A stretch of 64,000 nt of DNA from Coptis chinensis. Its lineage: Eukaryota > Streptophyta > Magnoliopsida > Ranunculales > Ranunculaceae. A program made the translations under genes and the position numbers. Each line of letters opens with the position of its first letter. Position 1 is the stretch's first letter. Location: positions 27,534,501-27,598,500 of the forward strand of contig CM027385.1 in assembly GCA_015680905.1 (NCBI GenBank), in the 5' to 3' direction. Below are positions 22,488 through 34,250 of the stretch, one piece after another. The notes beneath the pieces were generated by a model that ran no database searches, was not told the DNA's origin, and saw only the letters and a program-made list of their open reading frames with translations.

Positions 22488-23030
22488 CTAAGTGGTGACG
22501 AAAGAGATGAATAACGTAGAAAAGTAGTGAGAAAAGTGATGGTGATCGAGAGAATGATGAGACATAAACCCTAAACCCTAAACCCTAATATGATCAAAAC
22601 ACTAAGTGGTGACGAAAGAGAAGAATAACGTAGAAAAGTAGTGAGAAAAGTGATGGTGATCGAGAGAATGATGAGATTGTACCTTTCCCATAGACGGCGC
22701 CAATTATGTTTTGATCATATTATGATGAGACCTAAACCTTAAACCCTAATATGATTAGGACACTAAGTGGTGACGAAAGAGATGAATAACGTAGAAAAGT
22801 AGTGAGAAAAGTGATGGTGATTGAGAGAATGATGAAACTGTACCTTTCCCATAGACGGCGCCAATTATGTTTTGATCATATTTGGTCGAAACATAATTGG
22901 CGCCGTCTGTGGGAAAGGTATAGTCTCATCATTCTCTCGATCACCATCACTTTTCTCACTACTTTTCTACGTTATTCATCTCTTTCGTCACCACTTAGTG
23001 TTTTTTATCAAATTTGGTCAAAACATGACT
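22488..23030. repeat. Array of retrotransposon leaders: three direct copies and one inverted
   Basis: The unit is an LTR edge (ATATGATCAAAACA), about 130 bp of leader (CTAAGTGGTGACGAAAGAGA ... GTGATGGTGATCGAGAGAAT) and in two minus-oriented copies a PBS (minus strand TTGGCGCCGTCTATGGGAAA). The copies start near 22,487, 22,599 and 22,761. A fourth copy runs in the opposite sense from 22,890 to 23,010, so PBS copies at about 22,845-22,866 and 22,893-22,914 face away from a 26-bp LTR remnant. (CCCTAAA)-type telomere-like motifs sit at unit junctions (22,567-22,590 and 22,733-22,748). Confidence 0.75.
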
Positions 23031-24117
23031 CTTGGTAGGAGATCTCATGTGAATTCTGTGTTTCACCTCAGAACTTTACTTTGATTAGCTTAGATCCATG
23101 TTTAGTATATCTTGATCTCCAACAATAACTAGTATAAATTATGAGTGAATAAGTGTTACTAACACCTCTAGTGCTCAATTGAGGTGAACTCCAATCCACT
23201 CGTGGACTGAGCTCAAACTCTTTGAGCGAGAAGTTCTCTGAAGTTGCCTATAACCTAGTGTCTATGCTCAAACTAAATTGTTAAACAGCTTATTCTAGGA
23301 TACACTCGCGACTCCACATTTCAATCGGATATACCGGATTGAGCATTTAATCTTACTTTATTTTGCTTTTCAGTTCATGTCTATATATACATGGACTAAA
23401 ACCAAAAAACTTTACCAACTTCAAACCTTTGAGTCCAAATGCCTCTGATCCATAGTTTATTTGGAATAACTAGGAGTTAGTGAAGTGTAAAAGAAACAAT
23501 GTGTTCTACTTTAGTCGTGTAAAAGCCTCTATCGGATCAGTTCATGAGACCAGTATATCATCAAAAGAGACTAGCCATAGGCAAAAGTAATCTATCTTAG
23601 TAATGTAGGTACGTCTCATGAACTGATTTGACCACCAATTATACTAACCATAGAGTTGAATGTCATTACAAAACTAGTATCTTAAACCAAAGGAATTTGT
23701 ACGCATAACACTTTTTAGAATATTAGTACATCAAAGAAGATAAGAGACTAATAGTCAGTGGTTTTATAATTTTAAACTTTGTAGCTCACTTAAGTTCTGC
23801 ACTTATTTATGCATGCATTTAAACAATTCCATTGTTATACGACATAACATGGAGTAATATGCATATTCTACCTCTGATGCCCCCAAAGTTTATTTGGAAC
23901 AATCTAGGTAACCCTAAAAGGCTGTTTAACCATGGGAGCCATCATGTTTAACCATAGTGGTGTTTAACCATAGTGAAGATCACGATCGTAGGAGAGAAAC
24001 AACATCGGATGGGATCTCTATACGATGGTATCTCGGTGCCTTGAGCACGGCACTGTGTTCAATAATGATAAGTCATATTTATTTAAAAAATAAATAGGTT
24101 ATCGCTATAACAACAGT
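23031..24117. other. Unassigned sequence inside the Tat 3' region
   Basis: No gene or named element is recognisable. Short self-similar pieces occur near 23,930-23,970 (GTTTAACCATAGTG repeated), suggesting decayed tandem DNA. Confidence 0.4.
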
Positions 24118-24640
24118 GGGGGAGTCTTCCTCAGCATAATCATGCCGACAGAAGTCCAGGCCAGTGATCGTGTGCTAGGATTTGGATCCAACCCAAATCT
24201 TCCTAGCAACCCCGGTGGTGATGTCACAGAACATAAAGGAGGCCCGACATCTGATTCAGGTCCCGGGAACATTATCTCTGGTTCCAAGTCAAACTGACAT
24301 ACAATTTACTGAACATATTGTGTGGTCATTTTCCCTAAAGGCTTAACCCATCGAGGATGACACTGTTGACTAAGTTAAGAGTGGTGGAGTCTTTATCATC
24401 ACAGTTATGCCAACACAAGTCCAAGCCACAACTGCGTGCTAGGTTATGGATCCAACCCGAAACTTCCTAGCAACTCCTTGGGTGATGTCTGAGTACTAAT
24501 TGAAGTCTCATTACTTCGTTCATCCAGAAACACTATCTCTAGTTCCAAGCTGAACTGGCATATAATTCATTGAACATATAATGATGGTTGCTTCCCTAAA
24601 GGCTCAACCCATCGAGGATTCTAAGTTCTAGGTCGAACTG
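24118..24640. repeat. Two diverged copies of a unit of about 265 bp
   Basis: Copies from about 24,118 and 24,382 share GGAGTCTT, TTATGCC/TCATGCC, GGATCCAACCC, CTTCCTAGCAAC, ATCTCTGGTTCCAAG/ATCTCTAGTTCCAAG and GGCTCAACCCATCGAGGAT. Each contains a TTCCAAG-C/T-TGAACTGGCAT segment ending TTCA(C/T)TGAACAT, which is a single ancestral monomer of the 54-bp minisatellite that follows. Confidence 0.75.
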
Positions 24641-26225
24641 GCATACAGTTCACCTAACAAATACTACTAAGCATGTTAGATCCAGGTGGAACTGGCATGC
24701 AGTTCACCGATCAAATACTACTGAGCATGTTAGATCCAGGTGGAACTGGCATGTAGTTCACTGATAAAATACTACTAAGCATGTTAGATCCAGGTGGAAC
24801 TGGCATGCGTTCACCAATCAAATGCTAGTGCGCATGTTAGATCCAAGTCGAACTGGCATGCAGTTCACTGATCGAATGCTAGTGAACATGTTAGACCCAA
24901 GTCCAACTGGCATGTAGTTCACTGATCGAAAGCTAGTGAACATGTTAGATCCAGGTTGAACTGGCATGCAGTTCATCGATCGAATGCAACTGAGCATGTT
25001 AGATCCAGGTTAAACTGGCATACAGTTCATAGATTAAATGCTAGTGGGAATGTTAGATCCAGGTCGAACTGGCATGCAGTTCACCGATTGAATGCTAGTG
25101 AGCATGTTAGATCTAGGTCGAACTGGCATGTAGTTCACCGATCGAATGCTACTGAGCATGTTAGATCCAGGTTGAACTGGCATGCAGTTCACCGATCGGA
25201 TGCTAATGAGCATGTTAGATCCAGGTCGAATTGGCATGCAGTTTACTGATCGGATGCTAATGAGCATGTTAGATCCAGGTCGAACTGGCATGCAGTTCAC
25301 CGATCGGATACTAGTGAGCATGTTAGATCTAGGTCTAACTGGCATGTAGTTCACCAATCAGATGTTAATGAGCATGTTAGATCCAGGTCGAACTGGCATG
25401 CAGTTCACCGATCGAATGCTATTGAGCATGTTAGATCCAGGTTGAACTGGCATGCAGTTCATCGATCGAATGCTTGAGCATGTTAGATCCAGGTCGAACT
25501 GGCATGCAGTTCGCCGATCTAATGCTAGTGGGAATGTTAGATCCAGGTCGAACTGGCATGCAGTTCGCCGATCTAATGCTAGTGGGAATGTTAGATCCAG
25601 ATCGAACTGGCATGCAGTTCGCCGATCTAATGCTAGTGGGAATGTTAGATCCAGGTCGAACTGGCATGCAGTTCGCCGATCTAATGCTAGTGGGAATGTT
25701 AGATCCAGGTCGAACTGGCATGCAATTCACCAATCAAATGCTAGTGGGAATGTTAGATCCAGGTCGAACTGGCATGCAGTTCATCGATCGAATGCTAATG
25801 AGCATGTTAGATCCAGGTCGAACTGGAGTGCAGTTCACCGATCGAATACTAGTGAGCATGTTAGATCCAAGTCGAACTGGCTTGTAGTTCACCTATCGAA
25901 TGCTAGTGAGCATGTTAGATCCAGGTCAAACTGGCATGCAGTTCACCGATCGAATGCTAGTGAGCATGTTAGATCCAGGTCGAATTGGCATGCAGTTCAC
26001 CGATCGAATGCTAGTGAGCATGTTAGATCCAGGTCGAATTGGCATGCAGTTCACCGATCGAATGCTAGTGAGCATGTTAGATCTAGGTCGAACTGGCATG
26101 CAGTTCACCGATCAAATGCTAGTGAGCATGTTAGATACAGGTCTTATTGGCATGTAGTTCACCGATCGAATGCTAGTGGGAATGTTATATCCAGGTCGAA
26201 CTGGCATGCAGTTCACCGATCTGCG
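24640..26225. repeat. 54-bp minisatellite, about 29 tandem units
   Basis: The unit is AGCATGTTAGATCCAGGTCG + AACTGGCATGCAGTTCACCG + ATCGAATGCTAGTG. The GAACTGGCATGCAGTTC part is a near palindrome. Because 54 is a multiple of three, several frames stay open on both strands (for example 25,452-26,252 plus strand, 18-residue repeat NASEHVRSRSNWHAVHRS); I regard these as non-coding. A run of nearly identical GGGAATG-type units at about 25,510-25,760 shows recent local amplification. Confidence 0.92.
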
Positions 26226-26229
26226 TGGA

Positions 26230-26990
26230 GAAAGATATGCCCATTCTTGTGATATGTATCAAACTAGATATCGAAGTTCCGAGTGCAGCCCACATCACAT
26301 AAAAGATTCAACATTTCAAGGGAGGGCGTCATATTGGTATGTTTTTCCACATGCGTTAAAACTAACCAATGCCTCTACCTTCGAAAGACTTGTAGAACTG
26401 AAATAATTAAAGAAGCGATAGGTTCAGTGCCACTGGGAAGACAACTGAGTGTAGATTTTGGCGCAAGAAACGGCTTGTACAACCGATCCCTAGAGAGAAA
26501 GTTATACACATTTTTATGACTTGCACCACAAAAAGCAGTTTTTTGACCTCCTTACAAAGATGTAAGTTACTGAATCAAATATAGGAAAAACAAGTGTGGT
26601 GCCTCATGTCTTCAGAAAGCCACCGTAATCTAGTTTCCAACACAAGAAACGGCGTGCAAAACCGACCTGCAGAGTGGAATATATGCCCGTTTCTTTATCT
26701 TGTGCCAAAACTGTCAAGATTAAGACTTCAGTCTGCAGTGCCCAAAAGATTTGAGCTACTGTGAAAACTAGTAGAGAAGTGGACAATGCACCATATACCA
26801 TGAGGGAGCTAGCAGAATCTTCTTCCAATCCCAAAAAACCGCTTGCAAAATCGAGCTTTGTACAAAAAGATATCGCACTTTTGGTAGCGCTTGTCGAAAC
26901 TAAGTGCATGAATGAACCATTTCAATCAAGAAATTCCAAAGTTCATCATGAGCTCTTAACTGAATAGAGTGGTTGCACCACCCACCCCCT
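26230..26990. repeat. Degenerate tandem array of about 180-190 bp units
   Basis: AAGAAACGGCTTGTACAACCGA (26,465), AAGAAACGGCGTGCAAAACCGA (26,645) and AAAAAACCGCTTGCAAAATCGA (26,832) mark equivalent points of three diverged units. The ORFs here on either strand are incidental. Confidence 0.65.
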
Positions 26991-27021
26991 GAGTGATATA
27001 ATGCACTTGGTGTCATACTAA

Positions 27022-27432
27022 GGGTGTGTTTGTTAAATTTTAACTCATGGAAAGGAAATGAAATAAAATGGGTGGTCCACTATGGAATGGAATGGAAAGG
27101 AAATAATTTTAAATGGTATGTGTTTGGTAAACTGGGGAAAGGAATAATCATGTTTGTTTGCAAAAGCTATGGAAATGAATAATTGTATTGTTGGGTCATG
27201 GGTGTATTAGTAGTAAGTCCCTATCTATTTATTTCCTTTCTTTTCCTTTCCACAAAATTTTCAGGGGTTAGCTAAGGACACAAAACCTTTTCCATTTTCA
27301 TGATTTTGTTTCCATATGGAAAAACCCATTTCCTTTCCATAGGTAAACAAACACCTTAAAAACTATGGAAAAGGTGGACCACTTTTATTTTCCTTTCCTT
27401 TCCATAGTGTTTCCATCATAACAAACACACCC
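27022..27432. mobile_element. Tourist-like MITE (PIF/Harbinger), 411 bp
   Basis: The TIR GGGTGTGTTTGTTA is perfect at both ends, with TAA flanking each side. The interior has GGAAAGGAAATGAAAT-type and complementary TTTCCTTTCC tracts and is non-coding. Confidence 0.88.
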
Positions 27433-27439
27433 TAAAGCA

Positions 27440-29069
27440 TGACAAAGATGACAAACTTGCATGATCATTTTTAGAAACCCCCCTTTCTGGTAGTTCCTTA
27501 CAATGTTTCACTTTCGATAAGGTGAAACTCAACTACCCCATCACTGAAATCTCGAATTCCATAAGTCGTTGACGAATCACCATATTGAATCAAATACCAT
27601 GTAGGCATGGCGGGACTGCACCAGTCTCCCGCTAAACACTAAAGTAAAGATGTCTCCAAGATTGGAAGTGGCCGAACGACCATCCCCATTGTAGCAAGAC
27701 CAGTGAACTAGCTAAAGTTATTGTAGCATACTGCTCCAAGTTGTTGTCACAATTGAAGCTAATATAAACATACTATTAGTGCGTGGATGGACAACGAGTG
27801 CCCCTCTCCCTAGTCCCCACCAATTAATGATGTCTAGAAACCAAGTTGTAGCCAATGTTGGAAGTGATTGGACTACCATGCCCACTGTGGCAATACCACT
27901 AAACCAAATTCCACACAAGAAGTTTTGCTTTGTGTAAACACAATAACGCCATGTGCTGTACAAGCTCAAAGTTCAATTTGTCTTGGACATAACCATTCCT
28001 TTTCCAAACTGAATATGAACTTATTAAGTTGTTATATTAATCTCCATCATCACATGCACAACAAACATCTATCTATTCTGTGCACTGATTTTCATGGGTC
28101 ATGACATCATAGCAACGAGAAGAACTTGTCCCTTGCCAGAATCGTAAGCGGTCGAACAACCACCCCCGGTGTAGCATAGAGCTAGAAAGTCAATACATCT
28201 CTAAAACTGGTAGAAACACTTCCCGATCAGAAGAGACGACTTCAACCACGAGCTCAATCTCATGAAAGCTATCATGTTTTAATTTTTCATGTTGTTGAGA
28301 GATAATGAACTAGATAATAACATAAGTAATCTACCAAAAATCTAGCCCAAATCGGACTCAGATTTACTTCTGAAACGGTAAAAATGAAAGAATTGAAAAT
28401 CTAAAAATGATGAATTTGGAAGGGAAAACAATGTATTTTTACCTTGAAAATGGCAACCACAGAGCATAGCTACATGGTGACAGCGTGCACGCCGTCGAGA
28501 TCTTTCGAAATTGGGGTCACACGCGTGATTCTGACAACCGTAGCCAAAGTTATGACCAAAATACCAAAACTTATCTCAACTTACCCCAATTAGGAAAATA
28601 TCACGTGTCTGGACTGCACCAATCCCCCACCAAACACTGAATAGAACTTGAGTTGCCGCAGGATAGGCAGTGGTCTAGCAACCACCCCCCCTGTGTGGTA
28701 GTACCACTCAATCAACTCTTATACATGAAAATTGTCCATATCCATATTAACTAAACAACCATTCCTAGTTGAAGCAAGAACACTGTACAAAACAAGATTT
28801 CACAATAAACTTAAGAGAAGCTTGGCAAGTTTCTTCAGCAGATGCCACCTTCATCACCAGGTTGTACAAACCTTGAGGTTAGGAAAGGCTTACTTCCATT
28901 TCCACTCCATATTCTAACGTCACCACATGCAGGAATTGTTCACAAACGAAGACACTGAACCAGGCTTCCTCTAGTAGATCAACTCGATACTTTTACTCTG
29001 AAGAATTGATACCAACCGAAAGATGAAGCTCGACTTTAAACTAATCAAGTGTTAAATCCCTCGATGGCT
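27440..29069. repeat. Diverged tandem array, units about 190 bp (left part)
   Basis: Modules built on GGACTGCACCAGTC/CCCCCACC then GGAAGTGGCCGAACGACCA recur from about 27,605, 27,795 and 28,615, with weaker traces near 28,130. The same modules continue at 33,765 and 33,965 beyond the LINE, so the LINE split one array. No gene is recognised in it. Confidence 0.65.
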
Positions 29070-32000
29070 TATGACTCTCTGAGATGGGAAGTAGTTCTAT
29101 TCTCTCTGCAAAGAATTGGAGTGCCTGCTAAATTCATTGGGAGGATCAAGTTGTGCATTGAAACCCCAGTATTCTCTATCATGATAAATGGGGCCCCTAT
29201 GGATATTTCAAGAGCAAGAGAGGATCGGAATCCGGCAAGGTGACCCTATGTCCCCATATCTGTTTGTATTAGTTATGGACTTGTTTCATGAACTAATGAT
29301 GCAAATTGTACGAGATGGATCTTTCAAGCTGCATTACAGATGTCATGACCCTATCATCACTCACTTATCCTTTGTCGATGATCTGATAGCATTCATGCAT
29401 GGGGACTTGGGAATAGCTGCTTCTTTGAGAAATACATTGGAGATCTTTAACAAGTGCACGGGATTAAAAGTAAACATAAAAAAGAGTTAACTCTTTTTTG
29501 CAGGCCTGGAGAACAATAGATGTGATGATATTCAAAGTGTTATTCAGTTTCAGAAAGGGACACTCCCTGTGAAATATCTCGGGCTGCCACTCATTACAAC
29601 AAGATTAACTTCCATTGATTGTGCACCTTTAATTTCTAAAGTGGCCACCAGAATACAATCATGGAAAGGTAAATCTTTATCTTATGTGGGAAGGTTACAG
29701 CTAGTTAAGGCAGTATTGAACAACATAATTAAGTATTATTGGGCTTCATGTTTTATGCTACCACAAAGTATCATCGAGGATATTAATAGGTTATGCATGA
29801 ACTTCCTTTGGACTGGACCTGATTGTGCTACATATCATGCATTGATATCATGGGAAAGGGTCTGCCATCCTTTTAAAGAAAGGGGATTGGGAGTGCGAGA
29901 CATTGCAGCAGTGAATGTAGCAGCTAACTTAAGGCACCTCTAGAATGTGGTTAGCAACAAGAAGACATTATGGGTACAATGGGTCAAGAAGAATCTCATA
30001 AAAAGGAAGGACTTCTGGCATATGTCTATACCTATGGACTGCTCTTGCAGTTTGAGGGGAAGACTAAAAAACAGAACGAAAGGAAAGGGTATTGTGATGC
30101 ACCAAATAGGAGACGGACAAAATATAAGGTTATGGTTAGACCCTTGGCATCCAGCTGGGATTCTCAAAGGATTGTTTCCGCATAATCTATTATATGACTC
30201 CACAGGTAAAATGAATGCAAAAGTATCAAAATTCATAAAGAATGAAGAGTGGAAAGTACCGCAACCTATTAAAAGACACATGCCTGATATAGTGATGAAA
30301 ATGGAAGAAGTGGTGGATATAACAGGGGGAGAAGACAAAGTTATATGGTCTGTCTCAGATCGAGGGAATTATAACATGAAATACACCTACCATTGTAACG
30401 CCCATATTTAAAATACGTATTTATTTATTAATTAATTAATTAATTTAATTATTTATTTAAAATTCGTTGAATTGGATTTGGGATATGTGGGCCAAATTTC
30501 TGGGCCCGAGTCTGTGTTGGGCTTAGGTTTCAAACCCGAGTATATATACATATTTTTCTAGAGAATAGGGTTTTGGAGATAAAAAAAATATAAAAAAAAA
30601 ATGGAGGCGACTCGTTTGCTAGAGGGTGGAGCGCGACGATTCGGACTAGGAGAGATTCGTGGAGCTTTTGATTAAGTGAGTAGTTATGTTTTTTTTTCTT
30701 TTTATCGAAACTAGAGTTTTACGTCTACGGATAAAAATATTTACTGTCGAGTGTTTCTGACCAGTTTTTATAATTATTTATTTCTGTCGATATCTTTTAG
30801 TTTTTATTGAAACTGTTGAAATTCTTAATGGAACTGTCGAACTGTGATACTGTGGTGGTGTGGTTTTTATTTAAACTGTGGTATTGTGCTATTTGGTGGT
30901 TGAACTGTCGAACTGTGATACTGTTGTTGTGTGGGCAGTTTTTATTTTGATTTGGTTGATGTCGGGGGACGTCGAGATCAAAATTTGGAACTATCGAAGC
31001 TTGGAGGCCGTAGTTTCAAATAATATACTTAAATGAATTGTAGTATTTATGAAGGCTTGAGATATTCCATATGGTGTAGTGCAATATATAATTGGCACCT
31101 GAAATAATAAGTTTCGAGATTTGATATAGAGATATTTGGATATCGTGCAATGAATAGTATTGGCACGTGATAGTGTGGATTGTATTATAACGAGAAACGT
31201 TGAGCTTCAGTACAATTAAGTATACTGGCATGAGATAGAATAAGAATTATTCTGAGATATAAATGTATGACACTTGAATAAATTACGTAACGAAAATCCT
31301 AGAATCTAGTTACCACAACTCATGTGATTTGGCCCTTGTGATAGGCGTATGTGATATGATTGGCCCTTCGGGCGTTTCAGTGAATCTGAACGGCCCTTCT
31401 GGCGTAAGTAATGTGATTGGCCCTTCTGGCGTAGCCGAATGGTGCCTTGATTATTCCGTTCGCAAAATTAGAACGAGACGCGCGATATTTTATGCCGAAT
31501 AGTGGCAGTACTTACATAATGACTTTCGTGTGAGGGTTACCTGGTGTGCGACATCCCGCTCAGGGTAGTTACGCACGAAGTGGTTCATTATGTGAGGGGA
31601 GGCATGTGGATGTACATGTGTTCGTTGGGAAGCGATTGTGGTAGCCAAGGAAACTAGGTAAGACATAGATACGATGTGATTTTAGGGACACGTAAAGAAA
31701 GCCTTAATTAATATAATTATGGTAATATGTTGGTTAATGATATATCTTTAGATAGATGATTGTATATGGTTTTGCAGAAGGGTGGGTCAAACTAATTACT
31801 TGTGCAGAGACAACCCACTCTGTAATTGAGCATGAAATGCGGTAAGTATAGAATATGCTTGGCGGGTTATTAGTTTAGTTAGAACCTAAGGCACCTCGTG
31901 GAGGAACTAAATGTCTTTTTATTATATGTATGGTTTGTTGTGTGGTTAATGGGAAGTTAAGGCACCTCAGTAGAGGAACTACCTGCCTTACTTATTGTAG

Positions 32001-33640
32001 TTAAGAATGTTGCATTATTCGTTGGATGTTAAGGCGCCTCGGTTGGAGGAACTAACTGCCTTATGGATTGTGTATGTATAGTATATGTATAAGTGTATGT
32101 TGTATTTTAGAGCTACTCACACCAATATTTTTATAATGCTGACCCGATTTGCTTGTTTGCTTATTGGGTGTGTTCATTAAATGAACATAGTTGATAAGTC
32201 TTGACAGGTTTAGTGTTGAAGAAGGTTGGTTGCTACTTGTGGTTTGCGTTAGCGTCGTATTTCAAGATAGGTTTTGTTTTCCCTTGAGGTGATATAGATT
32301 TTCAGTTGAGACAATGTTATTTGTATTTTCATTTGTAATTTTAAATAAAGAGTTATTGAAAAGAGATTTGTAACCTAATCTTATTGGTGAATTTTTGTAA
32401 TGAAGAGGACTTTTGTTTAAGTTAAAATTTTTATTGGTTTTTAATTATCCGCATATTTAAACTGTTTATGGATTTTTGGAAGTTGAGAGTGCGTCACACC
32501 TTGAAAATCGAAGAGTCGGGAACAAATATTGTTTTTCCGAATTCTGTCGAAATTCGGGGTGTGACAACCATCATGTTAGAAATACAAAATCAAAAACCAA
32601 TTGGCACCAGCTGGTATGGTATGCTAATCGGGTACCGAGACACTCATTCATCAGTTGGATGGTAGTACAAGGAGCTCTCAAAACACTCAGCAAGATGCGA
32701 GAATGGGGGAAGGTATAATCAGATTTGTGTATACGGGCGAGAAGTGGAGAATGAAGAGCATCTGTTCTTCGAATGCAGTTATAGCCAATTCATATGGGCA
32801 AAATTGCTACACCAAACTGGATACAGCAGAGGAAGGGCAGCCACATGGATGGATGAGTTGGACTGGGTTATACAAATAATGAAAGGGAAGGGGTTTAAAC
32901 AAGATGCAATGAAGATGGTGTGGAATGGGATGATCTACTAGATTTGGAGGGAGCGAAATGGGAGAATTTTCGAGAACAAACAGAATACAGCAGAACAAGT
33001 TGCGAACTTGATCTTTAATGATGCGAGAATTAAATTGCAGTCATTAAGAGTAGCTATGGAGCCGAGGAGGGAGCTGGAGTTTCTTAGCAGCACCTGGAAT
33101 GTGAGGATTGAAGAAAGGGAAACAGTAATAACGAAATGCATATGGGAGAAAACTGAACCACCTTTACATGTCTTAAACACAGATGGGACTTTGCAAGGAG
33201 ACTTGGGAGGATGGGTTGCGGTTATTCGAACTGAGAAAGGAGAAGTGATCGCGGCAAGAAAAGGAAAGTCAATGTATGGCAGCATTGCTATGATTGAATT
33301 ACAAGGATTAGAAAAAGGTCTGGAAATGACAAGGCATCAAGGTATTCAGCGGATTGAAGCAAGAACAGACTCAATGAATGTCGTCTCATTCTTGAACACA
33401 AAACGGCAATACCCATGGCAAGCAAAGAAGCTAATCCGGAGCATTAAAGAGCTGGTGAGACACTTGGAGCAGTTTAATATAATTCATGTATATAGGTAAG
33501 AAAATAAATTGGCTGATGCGTTAGCTAATAATGTACCCAATGTGAGAAATGTTGATATAATCCCTAGTTCATTCTCAGAGGATATTAGGAAGATTGTATA
33601 TGAGGATGCCATTACCATAGAGTATGTGAGATTGTAAAGA
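29070..33640 (+). pseudogene. LINE RT / zf-RVT / RNase H remains
   Basis: RT from 29,070 includes IRQGDPMSPYLFVLVMDLFH and the catalytic box LSFVDDLIAF (FVDD, about 29,371-29,385). The thumb region at 29,569-29,943 has GLPLITTRL and YVGRLQLVKAVL. A connection domain at 29,947-30,393 contains GDGQNIRLWLDPW. The zf-RVT resumes after the solo LTR at 32,572 (SFISWMVVQGALKT, EHLFFEC). RNase H at 33,170-33,540 has LNTDGTLQGD, IELQGLEKG, EARTDSMN and ENKLADALAN. Several stops and frameshifts (for example at 29,490, 29,943, 32,941 and 33,499) make it non-functional. Confidence 0.88.
30394..32566 (+). mobile_element. 2,173-bp solo LTR inserted in the LINE
   Basis: It begins TGTAACGCCC and ends GGGTGTGACA, with ACCAT on both sides (30,389-30,393; 32,567-32,571), a 5-bp target duplication. 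A TATA-like TATATATACATA near 30,541 and AATAAA near 32,345 give it the signals of an LTR. It has no ORF of note. Internal sub-repeats are GGCCCTTC(T/G)GGCGT (31,320-31,440) and a unit of about 75 bp around AAGGC(A/G)CCTC...GAGGAACTA (31,888, 31,957, 32,032). Confidence 0.85.
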
Positions 33641-33729
33641 GCCTAGTTACTATTTTTTCATTAATGAAGGGGTAGGGGACCTCGTTAAAAACCCCGCTTG
33701 CCTACCAAAACAAAAATCCCTCGATGGCT

Positions 33730-34250
33730 GATGAGTCACTTTTACCAGATTGATGTATCATATAGGTGTGGCTGGACTCCACAAGTCCCCCACCGAACAT
33801 TGACGTGAAGACGTCTCTAAGATTGGAAGTGGCCGAACGACCACTGCCATTGTAACAAGACTAGCAAACTACCTTGAGCCTTTGTATATATACCTTGAGC
33901 TAATTTGTCATCGTTGACAAGTCACCATTCAACAATTGCAGGTGATATAGATATACTATCTGGGTGTGGCTGGACTTCAGGCATCCCCCACCAATCGATG
34001 AATAGAAACCAAGCTGTCATCTGGTTTGGAAGTGGTCGAACAACCAACCCTAGTACAGTTCGAAGATATTCAAAGAGCTGGTAAGTCGATCCATCTCTGA
34101 AGGTGGTAGAAATATTCCCCAAAAGAAATGACTTTAACCATGAACTTGACCTTATGATAGAAGAGACAGAAAGTGGTAGCTTCTTCATCACCCACCTTCC
34201 TAGTTGGATTGCATCTCCCATGCGTACAAATTGTTAACTAGGAAGGGTTC
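33730..34250. repeat. Tandem array of about 195-bp units (right part)
   Basis: GGTGTGGCTGGACT at 33,766 and 33,965 marks two units, each followed by CCCCCACC and GGAAGTGG(C/T)CGAAC. It is the continuation of the 27,440-29,069 array. The next stretch, 34,250-34,790, holds no feature that I can name. Confidence 0.65.

Larger units (their letters stand above)
29070..33715 (+). mobile_element. 5'-truncated LINE with target-site duplication, carrying a nested solo LTR
   Basis: AATCCCTCGATGGCT occurs just before the LINE (29,055-29,069) and just after its A-rich tail (33,715-33,729), giving a 15-16-bp target duplication. The element starts inside the RT domain (AYDSLRWE), so it was truncated at insertion; the first bases share GCT.ATGA microhomology with the target. 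The 3' end ACCAAAACAAAAA is typical. Without the nested LTR it is about 2.5 kb. Confidence 0.9.

Noticed and set aside
25452..26252. 266-codon ORF with 18-residue repeats as a repetitive protein gene
   Set aside because: It follows automatically from a 54-bp unit free of stops; other frames and the opposite strand are open too, and the flanks show no promoter or splice context.
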